Shown here: positions 31,353-37,959 of the stretch, one piece after another
Layout of the letters: every line of letters begins with the position of its first letter
Position numbering within the stretch: the stretch's first letter is position 1
Source of the DNA: Alicyclobacillus mali NBRC 102425
Lineage (GTDB): Bacteria; Bacillota; Bacilli; Alicyclobacillales; Alicyclobacillaceae
Direction: 5' to 3'
Length of the DNA: 37,959 nt
Assembly: GCF_001570745.1 (NCBI RefSeq)
Contig: NZ_BCSG01000009.1
Coordinates: forward strand, 1 to 37,959
The notes under the pieces: model-generated
What the model was told of the DNA's origin: nothing
The model's input: only the letters and a program-made list of their open reading frames with translations
Databases searched by the model: none
Position numbers and translations under genes: made by a program

Positions 31353-32279
31353 TCACTCCCCGCTTCTCGCAGCCGTCTGCTGGTGGCGCCATGGGACCTG
31401 ATCCTTCGCGTGGTACGAACTGCGGACCATGGGCCCAGACTCCACGTGTTTGAACCCGCGACTCAGCCCTTCCCCACGCAGGCGGAGAAACTCTGTCGGG
31501 GTGTAATAACGAATCACCGGCAGATGTTTCGCCGTCGGCTGGAGGTACTGGCCGATGGTCAGGATGTCGACGCCGACCTCACGCAAATCGTCCATCGTCT
31601 CGTAAATCTCCTCAAACGTCTCGCCAAGCCCCACCATAATGCTCGACTTGGTGGGGATATCCGGGGCTATCTCCTTCGAACGCCGAAGAAGTTCGAGCGT
31701 CCGATCGTACTTCGCTCTTGAGCGCACCGAGTCCGACAACCTGCGCACGGTCTCCACGTTGTGATTCAGCACATCGGGGCGCGCGTCCAACACGACGGCG
31801 AGAGCCTCCCAGTTGCCGTCGAAATCCGGGATCAAAACTTCCACGCTGCAGGTCGGGACTTTCCGCCGCACCGCACGAATCGTCTCCGCGAAGACGGAAG
31901 CTCCGCCGTCGGCGAGATCATCCCGGGCCACACTCGTGATGACGACGTGTTCCAGCCCCATCGCGACCACCGCATCCGCCACGCGCTCCGGTTCGCGCAG
32001 GTCGAGCTCATTGGGGCGGCCGGTGTGCACGGCGCAGAACCTGCACGCGCGTGTGCAGATTTCGCCGAGGATCATAAACGTGGCCGTGCGCATCTCCCAG
32101 CATTCAAACAGGTTCGGGCAATGCGCCTCTTCGCACACCGTGTGCAGCGATTGCGTGCGCATGAGTTCTTTGAGTTGCTTATAATTGTCGCCCGTTTTCG
32201 CGCGAATCTTAAGCCATTCCGGGCGAGCCGTCGTGGTGCCCGTGTCGATCACGCGAACGCTGGCCTCTGGCTTCCCCAT
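31353..32279 (-). CDS. lipA: Lipoyl synthase LipA
   Basis: Radical-SAM enzyme of 308 aa that inserts two sulfurs into octanoyl groups. Two iron-sulfur clusters are visible: auxiliary C49, C54, C60 ([13 protein letters not shown]) and radical-SAM C75, C79, C82 (CTRACRFC); the C-terminal RSSYHAKDQ provides the Ser ligand. ATG with CAGGGATGATG upstream. It is the first of the lipA-lipB pair; LipA and LipB together complete lipoate synthesis on the protein. Confidence 0.97.
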   Translation of the reverse strand: MGKPEASVRVIDTGTTTARPEWLKIRAKTGDNYKQLKELMRTQSLHTVCEEAHCPNLFECWEMRTATFMILGEICTRACRFCAVHTGRPNELDLREPERVADAVVAMGLEHVVITSVARDDLADGGASVFAETIRAVRRKVPTCSVEVLIPDFDGNWEALAVVLDARPDVLNHNVETVRRLSDSVRSRAKYDRTLELLRRSKEIAPDIPTKSSIMVGLGETFEEIYETMDDLREVGVDILTIGQYLQPTAKHLPVIRYYTPTEFLRLRGEGLSRGFKHVESGPMVRSSYHAKDQVPWRHQQTAARSGE

Positions 32280-32329
32280 CGATCATCATCCCTGTTCACA
32301 AGGTGATTTGCCGATGTCTATTGTAACGC

Positions 32330-32854
32330 TCAGCGGCCTTCGGAACCACCGCGCTCGTCGCGCTCGTACCTGCCGCTCGCGCCACCGTCCTTCATGACGA
32401 GGCGAACGTCGGAGATGGTCATACCGCGGTCCGCCTTCTTGCACATGTCGTACACCGTGAGCGCCGCGATGGATGCAGCCGTCAGCGCCTCCATCTCGAC
32501 GCCGGTCTGGTGCGCCGTACGGACCTCCGCCCGAACGCGAAACACCGCCTCCTGTGGTTCAAGCGCGTGTTCTTCGATGCGTACCGACACGTGGTGCAAC
32601 GGCAGCGGATGACAGAGAGGAATGAGTTCGCTCGTCCGCTTGGCAGCCATGATGCCGGCGATTTCGGCCACTTTCATCACATCGCCTTTGGCGATTGCGT
32701 GATGTACAATAGCATCGCGCGTCGCCCGCGACATCCGGATGTGCGCTTCGGCCACCGCCACGCGGGCCGTGACCGCCTTTTCGCTTACGTCCACCATATG
32801 CGGGCGGCCGTCGGGTGAAAAATGGTGAAATACGTCCTGAGAGTTCACGTTCAT
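32330..32854 (-). CDS. moaC: Cyclic pyranopterin monophosphate synthase MoaC
   Basis: A 174-aa enzyme of molybdopterin synthesis; it converts the MoaA product to cPMP. Motifs: [60 protein letters not shown] and the active Lys in [17 protein letters not shown]. An acidic-basic tail ([12 protein letters not shown]) ends it. The ATG at 32854 has AAGGAG only 2 nt upstream; a GTG two codons later has better spacing. It is divergent from the moaD-moaE fusion by 40 nt. Confidence 0.96.
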   Translation of the reverse strand: MNVNSQDVFHHFSPDGRPHMVDVSEKAVTARVAVAEAHIRMSRATRDAIVHHAIAKGDVMKVAEIAGIMAAKRTSELIPLCHPLPLHHVSVRIEEHALEPQEAVFRVRAEVRTAHQTGVEMEALTAASIAALTVYDMCKKADRGMTISDVRLVMKDGGASGRYERDERGGSEGR

Positions 32855-32894
32855 CGCTCCTTACCGTATTCAAACTGACTGAGGTGAATCATAC

Positions 32895-33563
32895 ATGCGC
32901 GTCGACATTCGCCTATTCGCAAATGTAAAGGAGTTGGCCGGGCGAGACAAACTTGAATTGGACGTGCCGGACGACGCCACCGTGGCCGATGTCCTGGAGG
33001 TCCTCCATGCAACGCATCCAGAACTCCACGATGCCTTGAAGCACGTGATGGTGGCGGTGAATCTGGAATTGGCCGATCCGTCCCGACCGTTGCAGTCGAG
33101 CGACGAGATCGCACTCATTCCGCCCGTGGGCGGTGGCGAAGGGGATCATCCGTATGCGCAGCTCAGGCGGGAGCCCCTCGACGTGAAAGAGGCGGAGGCG
33201 TTGTTGTCGGATGCGCGGCACGGAGGCTGCGTGTTGTTTCTTGGAACTGTGCGCGCGTGGACAGGCCATCGGCAAACGGATCGCATCGAGTATGAGGCGT
33301 ACGAGGCGATGGTGCGAGTCCAGTTGGAACAGCTGGTGGAAGAAGTTGAAGCGGAATTCCCGGATGTCAAAGCCCTTGTGTGGCATCGAATTGGAACCTT
33401 GTATCCCGAGGATGTCGCAGTGATCTGTGGCGCGGCGCACCCGCACCGCAAAGCGGCCTTTGAGGCCTGCGAGGCGCTGATCGACCGACTCAAAGCCCGC
33501 ATCGCCATTTGGAAGAAGGAGTTTTTTGCGGACGGAAAGGCCGAGTGGCGACCGAATCCGTAA
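32895..33563 (+). CDS. MoaD-MoaE fusion (molybdopterin synthase)
   Basis: A 222-aa fusion. Residues 1-81 are MoaD (ubiquitin-like sulfur carrier, ending IALIPPVGGG); from about residue 88 the protein is MoaE (VLFLGTVRAWT, YEAYEAMV, HRIGTLYPED, IWKKEFFADGKAEW). MoaE with MoaD thiocarboxylate turns cPMP into molybdopterin. In a separate MoaD the C-terminal Gly-Gly must be free to be adenylated and sulfurated, but here it is internal; related fusions (MoaX of mycobacteria) are processed by cleavage. The ATG follows GAGGTGAATC. It converges with no gene and stands across from moaC. Confidence 0.93.
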   Translation: MRVDIRLFANVKELAGRDKLELDVPDDATVADVLEVLHATHPELHDALKHVMVAVNLELADPSRPLQSSDEIALIPPVGGGEGDHPYAQLRREPLDVKEAEALLSDARHGGCVLFLGTVRAWTGHRQTDRIEYEAYEAMVRVQLEQLVEEVEAEFPDVKALVWHRIGTLYPEDVAVICGAAHPHRKAAFEACEALIDRLKARIAIWKKEFFADGKAEWRPNP

Positions 33564-33577
33564 CGAGGACGTGCTTT

Positions 33578-33607
33578 ACATAATCACCGCGCGCTCGTCA
33601 TAGACAT
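33578..33607 (+). promoter_or_regulatory. Candidate sigma-E promoter for the GH18 gene
   Basis: ACATAAT (33578-33584) and CATAGACAT (33599-33607) with 16 nt between ATA and CATA, the sigma-E geometry. The -10 lies in a 12-mer shared with the spoIIM upstream region. Confidence 0.4.
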
Positions 33608-33643
33608 GGGCCAGAGGCCCATTGAACGAGGAGCGTGCTACGC

Positions 33644-34978
33644 GTGAATCGCAGCAAACCTTCCCGCCTCATCGCCGAACTGATTGCAGCCATCTCCGCG
33701 CTCTTCCTCCTTGCGGCGGGCTTGGTGGTGTCGATGTCCGCCGCTTTGGGACATCCCCTGACCGATCGCTTGGCGGCGTCGGAAGTTCAAACGCTCGCCT
33801 CCATCGAGGTCAACGCACTGTTTGGCGGCGACGCCCCCACAGGCGGTCAACCCGCCGCGGTCAACCCTCTTCGCGCCGTGGCTAATCGCCTGCAGTCCAT
33901 GTTCCTCAATCCTGCTGCCATCCTTCGCAACATGCTTCCGCAGGTCTCGCCGGGCGATCCCGGCGGGGGACTGCAGACGTCGCTGCTCAACTCCATCGCC
34001 GCCATGTCCCAAACGCGCCACACGCTCGTGATTGGCTGGATCCCATCCACCGATGCCAGTACGTGCCTCCGGTGGATTCAAGACAATCCAGGTGTCAATG
34101 TGATCAGTCCCACGTGGTTTCATCTGGCGGATGCTTCGGGCAATTTATCCGGCGGTGTGGTGCCGAGCGTCGTGCAATACGCGCAGGAACGTCACATTCA
34201 GGTTTGGGTCCTTGTGGACAACCAGTTTTCCGCGACGCTCACACACAAAGTTCTGATCAATCCGCGCGCAGAAGCGAACCTCATTGACGAGATCGCGTAC
34301 CAAGCGAAAACCTACCACCTGAACGGCGTGAACCTCGACTTTGAGAACGTCGCTGCAGCTGACCGAAATCGATTCACACAGTTTGTGGGAGCGCTCCACG
34401 CCCGATTACAGTCGCTCGGGATTGATCTGTCGCTCGACCTTACGCCCGACATCGTTCAACTTGACGACTCGGACGCCTTCTTCCACGCGGCGCTCGCCGA
34501 CGAGGTCGACCAGGTGGTCCTGATGGCATATGACGAACACTGGGCCACCGACCCGGACCCCGGGCCCGTGGCTGACCTGCCGTGGGTGGAGCGGAGCGTG
34601 AACGACCTGCTGGACACCGGCGTACCTGCGAACAAGTTGGTACTCGGCATCCCGCTTTACACTCGTTTCTGGTACGTCAACACGGACGGCAGCGTCCAGA
34701 GCGATGCGGTCAGCGCAGGCGCGGTACAAGCCATTCTCAACGAATATCGGCTGCCGCTCGGCTCGTGGAACGCCTCCCTGGATCTGATGTTCACCCAATA
34801 CCCGACGAAGACGGGCTACGCAGAGGTGTGGTATCCCACGTCTCAGACGTATGAGGACTGGCTTCAACTCGTGAGCAACGATGGACTGGCAGGCGTTGCT
34901 GCGTGGTCGCTGGCGTGGTCCGACCCCACCTCGTGGGCGTCGACGGTGCACGCGCTCCGTTTGAACGCATCACCTTGA
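33644..34978 (+). CDS. Secreted GH18-family glycoside hydrolase
   Basis: A 444-aa protein with an N-terminal membrane or signal segment (LIAELIAAISALFLLAAGLVV), a Pro/Gly-rich linker to about residue 120, and a GH18 (chitinase/N-acetylglucosaminidase-type) barrel. The catalytic motif reads LNGVNLDFEN, with Asp232 and catalytic Glu234; the first Asp of DxxDxDxE is Asn. The end contains VVLMAYDEH and WSLAWSD. Spore cortex-lytic and coat enzymes such as YaaH/YdhD/SleL are GH18, so a spore role is possible, and the sigma-E-like promoter supports it; a cell-wall or chitin role is the alternative. The GTG at 33644 is chosen because GAGGAG lies about 10 nt upstream. Confidence 0.85.
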   Translation: MNRSKPSRLIAELIAAISALFLLAAGLVVSMSAALGHPLTDRLAASEVQTLASIEVNALFGGDAPTGGQPAAVNPLRAVANRLQSMFLNPAAILRNMLPQVSPGDPGGGLQTSLLNSIAAMSQTRHTLVIGWIPSTDASTCLRWIQDNPGVNVISPTWFHLADASGNLSGGVVPSVVQYAQERHIQVWVLVDNQFSATLTHKVLINPRAEANLIDEIAYQAKTYHLNGVNLDFENVAAADRNRFTQFVGALHARLQSLGIDLSLDLTPDIVQLDDSDAFFHAALADEVDQVVLMAYDEHWATDPDPGPVADLPWVERSVNDLLDTGVPANKLVLGIPLYTRFWYVNTDGSVQSDAVSAGAVQAILNEYRLPLGSWNASLDLMFTQYPTKTGYAEVWYPTSQTYEDWLQLVSNDGLAGVAAWSLAWSDPTSWASTVHALRLNASP

Positions 34979-34993
34979 AACGGGGATGATGAT

Positions 34994-35497
34994 GTGGATC
35001 GAACACTGCTGTGGATCGCCGCCGCAACCGGGCTGGGATACGCCCTGGCCTCGGCGCAAGAACCCTCGGACGCGCTCGAAGCGGCGAGGTCTTCGGTCGG
35101 CATGCTCGCGCAGTCCCTGCCGTGGATCGTGGTATCCATGTTTCTGGCGGGGCTCGTGAGCCAGTGGCTCGAACCGGAGTTGGTGGCGAAGTGGTTGGGA
35201 CGCGAAGCGGGGATCGCGGGAATTGCGTTTGGCGCGATCTTGGGGGTGCTCGGAACCGGCTCTCGATTTGCCGTCTACCCATTGGCCGTGAGCTTGCTGG
35301 CAGCCGACGCCTCGCCCGGGGCCGTTGTCGCGTTCACCACATCGTGGCAACTGACCTCGCTCGCGCGCCTGCCCGCCGAATTCCCGTTCTTTGGCATCCC
35401 ATTCACGTTGGTCAGGTTTGTCGTTTCGCTCCTCATCTCGGTGGCGGGCGGCGTGCTCTTCGAATGGCTGTGGAACGCGTGGTCTCATTTCCGCTGA
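34994..35497 (+). CDS. Half-length permease-like membrane protein
   Basis: A 167-aa membrane protein with four or so helices. Segments such as LPWIVVSMFLAGLVSQWLEP and GREAGIAGIAFGAILGVLGT, and FAVYPLAVSLLAADASPGAV, resemble one half of the YraQ/ArsP-type permease family (DUF318), whose members usually carry two such repeats in 300 or more residues. It would have to act as a dimer or with a partner. The GTG follows ACGGGGATGATG and lies 15 nt after the GH18 stop, so it is likely cotranscribed. Substrate unknown. Confidence 0.7.
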   Translation: MDRTLLWIAAATGLGYALASAQEPSDALEAARSSVGMLAQSLPWIVVSMFLAGLVSQWLEPELVAKWLGREAGIAGIAFGAILGVLGTGSRFAVYPLAVSLLAADASPGAVVAFTTSWQLTSLARLPAEFPFFGIPFTLVRFVVSLLISVAGGVLFEWLWNAWSHFR

Positions 35498-35502
35498 CCG
35501 CG

Positions 35503-36027
35503 TCACTGAACGGGGGAATCCACGCCGCCTTCGACGTAATGGCCCTGTTGCCACACGACCTTTTCAATCGTGGCTTGGCCGACATCGGTTTTCGCGAGCA
35601 GGTAAAATCCATCGGGAAGCTTATACGCCCCGACATTCCACGCCGCAAACCATGTCTGGTTTTTCCGGATGGGAACGGACGCGATGCGCTGGAGATGCGC
35701 GTTCGACTTGAGGGTGTAGTCCCCGTGGTAAGCGGTCACAATGGCGGCCGGTGCGTAGTACAGATCCACCCGGTGACCGTTCCAGCCGTGATCGTCTGAC
35801 CAGATGTTCAGGGTTGAACCGTGGCTCAAGACGTTGAAGTGTGGGTTTCGCATTTGATAATGCGCCAGTTCGACGCTTGTAGGCGGATCAGCGATTGACG
35901 ACGGCAACGCCTGGCCGACGAGCGCCGACGGATGCACGTCAAATTCACGCCCACACCCGGCGACAGCACCTGTCAGCGAAAGGACTGCGAGAAGTGACAC
36001 CGCGGACAACGCGCGACGAGATGGCAT
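35503..36027 (-). CDS. Unknown lipoprotein, 174 aa
   Basis: Secreted lipoprotein: basic N-terminus MPSRRALS, hydrophobic stretch AVSLLAVLSLTGAVAGC with the lipidated Cys near residue 25. The mature part has no domain I recognise; it contains aromatic-rich segments (WSDDHGWNGHRVDLYYAPA, KNQTWFAAWNVGAYKLPDGF) that look like a beta sandwich. The ATG at 36027 is chosen because GGAGGGAG lies upstream. Its stop is 5 nt from the permease stop on the other strand. Confidence 0.75.
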   Translation of the reverse strand: MPSRRALSAVSLLAVLSLTGAVAGCGREFDVHPSALVGQALPSSIADPPTSVELAHYQMRNPHFNVLSHGSTLNIWSDDHGWNGHRVDLYYAPAAIVTAYHGDYTLKSNAHLQRIASVPIRKNQTWFAAWNVGAYKLPDGFYLLAKTDVGQATIEKVVWQQGHYVEGGVDSPVQ

Positions 36028-36130
36028 GCGAGACTCCCTCCGAGGACTGCAGGCTGATGGCGATAGTTTGGTCCCACTGCGTCTCGGGTATGCGCTCGCC
36101 CGCCGGAGCCCATTGCGATAAAGTGGAGCC

Positions 36131-36877
36131 ATGGATCTGAAAATCGTTCGCAACCATAGGGGTCAAATCGTCGCATGTGAACTCCAGTTCGATCATGAAT
36201 CCATCCTCATCCGCGTTCGAGCAGGAAGGCCGACGCAGAAGCGGATCGTTCTCCGCGCCGATGATCGCGGATTCTCCGTCAGCGCTCCGCGCTGGACGAC
36301 GTGGAAGGATGTGGAGGAGGTCATTCTGCAGAACATTTCTTGGCTTCGGGAGACGCAAGCCAGAACCTTCGTCGCGACGCCGCAGCGCCTCAAGGTGGGC
36401 GACGAGATCCGGATTCTCGGACGCTCCTATGTGGTCTGCACCCACGCCGGCCTCCGGGCCGAGATCGATCACGTCCGCCGCCTTGTGCGAGTGCCCGAGC
36501 GAGCCGACGACGTGCATGAGCAGGTCTGCCGGACACTGCGCGATCTCGCCCAGGCCTACCTGTCCGACCGAGCGGCCATGTGGGCGGAGAAGACGGGGCT
36601 GCGGCCTGCCATGGTTGCAATTCGAGCACAGCGGAGCCGATGGGGCAGCTGCTCAAGCAAAGGGAACGTGTCGCTGAATTGGAGGCTCATTCAAGCGCCT
36701 GAGAGCGTGATTGATTACGTGATTGTTCACGAACTTGCGCATCTGGTGCATATGAATCACGGACCCGCATTTTGGCAACTCGTGGCGCGCATGATGCCGG
36801 GCTGGCAGGCGCAGCGGACATGGCTGCGCCTGCACGGCCGCGAATTGTTCCGACTGGATCCCGAGGAGAAAACGTAA
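36131..36877 (+). CDS. YgjP-type zinc metallopeptidase (DUF45)
   Basis: A 248-aa protein of the YgjP/DUF45 family. Zinc site: His200, Glu201 and His204 in VIVHELAHLVHMNHG, with His210 as third ligand. The upstream WGSCSSKGNVSLNWRL motif is the family hallmark. E. coli YgjP is a predicted metal-dependent hydrolase, and it is related by fold to SprT/gluzincins. No signal peptide. ATG with GTGGAGCC upstream. It stands between the lipoprotein and the amidohydrolase, converging with the latter at 11 nt. Substrate unknown. Confidence 0.9.
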   Translation: MDLKIVRNHRGQIVACELQFDHESILIRVRAGRPTQKRIVLRADDRGFSVSAPRWTTWKDVEEVILQNISWLRETQARTFVATPQRLKVGDEIRILGRSYVVCTHAGLRAEIDHVRRLVRVPERADDVHEQVCRTLRDLAQAYLSDRAAMWAEKTGLRPAMVAIRAQRSRWGSCSSKGNVSLNWRLIQAPESVIDYVIVHELAHLVHMNHGPAFWQLVARMMPGWQAQRTWLRLHGRELFRLDPEEKT

Positions 36878-36888
36878 CCCCCGGGGCT

Positions 36889-37959
36889 TCACGCCTGCCC
36901 GAGATACCTTGTTGCGAGGGCGACGAGCGCCCGGCAACCCACGACGAGAGCGTTCTCGTCGATATCAAAGCGCGGATGGTGGTGGGGATACGCCTCGCCA
37001 TCCGGTCGGCGAATGCCCGTAAAGAAAAACGTGCCGGGTGCCACAGTTTGATACGCGGAGAAATCCTCGCCTCCCATGGTGGGCTCCGCGTCGGTGACGA
37101 GATCGCCGAATTCGTCCTCGAGGGTGGCGCGTACAAAGGCCGTGAGTTCCGGGTCGTTCACCACCGGTCGGTAGCCGCGATCGTAGCGAAACTCATAGGA
37201 CGCGCCCTGTGCCTCCGCGATTCCCCGGATGACGGCCTCCATTGCCTGTGCGGCCCAAGCGCGGCGCTCCTCGCGGAAGGTGCGCACCGTGCCGCATAGC
37301 TCCACCTCGTTTGGGATGACATTGTCCGCGGTTCCACCGACGAACTTGGTGACGCTCAGCACAAATGGTTCGAACGGATCCACACGGCGGCTGGCGAGCT
37401 GCTGAAGGCTCACCACAATCTGCGCGCCGATCGCGATAGGATCGACGGTGAGATGCGGCTGTGCCGCATGTCCGCCTCTCCCGACGATGCGGATGTGAAA
37501 GGTATCCGGCGCAGCCATGAGTTCCCCGGCTCGCACGCCGATGCGGCAGCTCTCCATCCCCTGCCACAGGTGCTGGCCGATCACAGCGTCCACGCCATCC
37601 AACACCCCTGCATCGACCAACTCTTGTGCGCCGCCCGGCGTCAATTCCTCCGCGTGCTGGAAGATGAAGCGAATCTCTCCCCGCAGCTCGTCGCGGTGCG
37701 CAGCGAGCACCTTGCACGCCCCTAGCAGCATGGCGGTATGTCCGTCGTGTCCGCACGCGTGCATGACGCCGGGATTCTTTGACGCAAACTCAAGCCCTGT
37801 GTCTTCCTCGATGGGAAGCGCATCAATGTCCGCACGAAGCGCGAGAACGCGACCCGGGCGACCGGTGACGAGCCGGGCGATCACGCTCGTCTCCGTCGGC
37901 CGGCTGATCTCGAACGCACCCATCTGCGTCAATTCGCGTTCGATGAAGGCCGCTGTTTC
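36889..37959 (-). CDS. M20D amidohydrolase, N-terminus beyond the window
   Basis: Partial gene: the frame is open to the window edge (ETAAFIERELTQMGAFEIS at the edge), so the true start lies outside. The visible 356 residues show the M20D aminoacylase/IAA-amino-acid hydrolase pattern: VLALRADIDALPI, VMHACGHDGHTAM (metal ligands), FIFQHAEELTPGGAQ with the catalytic Glu, IGQHLWQGM, and the C-terminal ligand in GGEDFSAYQ. Typical substrates are N-acetyl-diaminopimelate, N-acyl amino acids or hippurate; which one cannot be told. Confidence 0.9.
   Translation of the reverse strand, partial: ETAAFIERELTQMGAFEISRPTETSVIARLVTGRPGRVLALRADIDALPIEEDTGLEFASKNPGVMHACGHDGHTAMLLGACKVLAAHRDELRGEIRFIFQHAEELTPGGAQELVDAGVLDGVDAVIGQHLWQGMESCRIGVRAGELMAAPDTFHIRIVGRGGHAAQPHLTVDPIAIGAQIVVSLQQLASRRVDPFEPFVLSVTKFVGGTADNVIPNEVELCGTVRTFREERRAWAAQAMEAVIRGIAEAQGASYEFRYDRGYRPVVNDPELTAFVRATLEDEFGDLVTDAEPTMGGEDFSAYQTVAPGTFFFTGIRRPDGEAYPHHHPRFDIDENALVVGCRALVALATRYLGQA

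Noticed and set aside
32320-32348. Promoter before lipA
   Set aside because: TACAAT is present but the -35 (TGGTTC) is poor and lies in the moaC end.
32855-32894. Moco riboswitch between moaC and moaDE
   Set aside because: The 40-nt gap is far too short for the known structure.
1-37959. CRISPR arrays, tRNA or rRNA genes, insertion sequences, toxin-antitoxin pairs
   Set aside because: None recognised on reading either strand; a covariance or IS search was not possible here.

Overview
The window (37,959 bp, GC-rich at roughly 58-60% by eye) looks like chromosome from an endospore-forming Firmicute, most likely Alicyclobacillus or a close relative. The basis is the dense set of sporulation genes (spoIIAA-spoIIAB-sigF, spoVAC-AD-AEb-AEa, dacF, spoIIM, spmA-spmB, ytfJ/gerW), the resDE pair, frequent GTG/TTG starts, strong purine-rich ribosome sites and high GC. 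Genus assignment is inference; no rRNA or other marker is present. I saw no tRNA, rRNA, CRISPR, insertion sequence or prophage.

Layout. 1-482 has no convincing gene, only a possible terminator. 0.5-8.2 kb is a mixed region: a compact SF1 helicase, a metallophosphoesterase, a methyltransferase, a small unknown, a soluble HtrA-like protease, a 56-aa micro-protein, a DUF2797 protein, a PrsW-type membrane protease, an unknown, a divergent sirtuin and an XRE repressor. 8.2-20.1 kb (minus strand) carries resD-resE (with a second micro-protein overlapping the resE end), a YhcN-like lipoprotein, rluB, spmB, spmA, ytfJ, a DUF2953 protein, scpB, scpA, an M50 protease, a spermidine-synthase-like protein, a 44-aa hydrophobic ORF and a reduced spoVA operon. 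20.2-21.8 kb is spoIIAA-spoIIAB-sigF, ended by a clear terminator and preceded by a good sigma-H promoter. 22.0-23.3 kb is a plus-strand HTH-TPR regulator lying between dacF and spoIIAA. 23.3-32.9 kb (minus) runs moaC, lipA, lipB, an M20 peptidase, nudF, endonuclease Q, spoIIM, an RNHCP protein, xerD, deoB, dacF. 32.9-38 kb has a moaD-moaE fusion, a GH18 protein, a half-length permease, a lipoprotein, a YgjP-type metallopeptidase and an M20D amidohydrolase cut by the window edge.

How the parts fit. Much of the window serves sporulation: compartment-specific sigma factor control (spoIIA), engulfment (spoIIM), cortex and core dehydration (dacF, spmAB), DPA uptake (spoVA) and germination (ytfJ). 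By eye I can place candidate sporulation promoters consistent with this: sigma-H for spoIIA, sigma-F for dacF, sigma-E for spmA, spoIIM and the GH18 gene, and sigma-G for the YhcN-like lipoprotein. Other modules are lipoate synthesis (lipA/lipB), molybdopterin synthesis (moaC, moaDE), chromosome segregation (scpAB, xerD), and nucleotide or DNA sanitation (nudF, endoQ).

The items most worth following up are the two-member micro-protein family (4713-4883 and 8158-8355), the mutually exclusive hairpins over the sirtuin ribosome site, the divergent sirtuin itself, and the regulator inserted between dacF and spoIIA.
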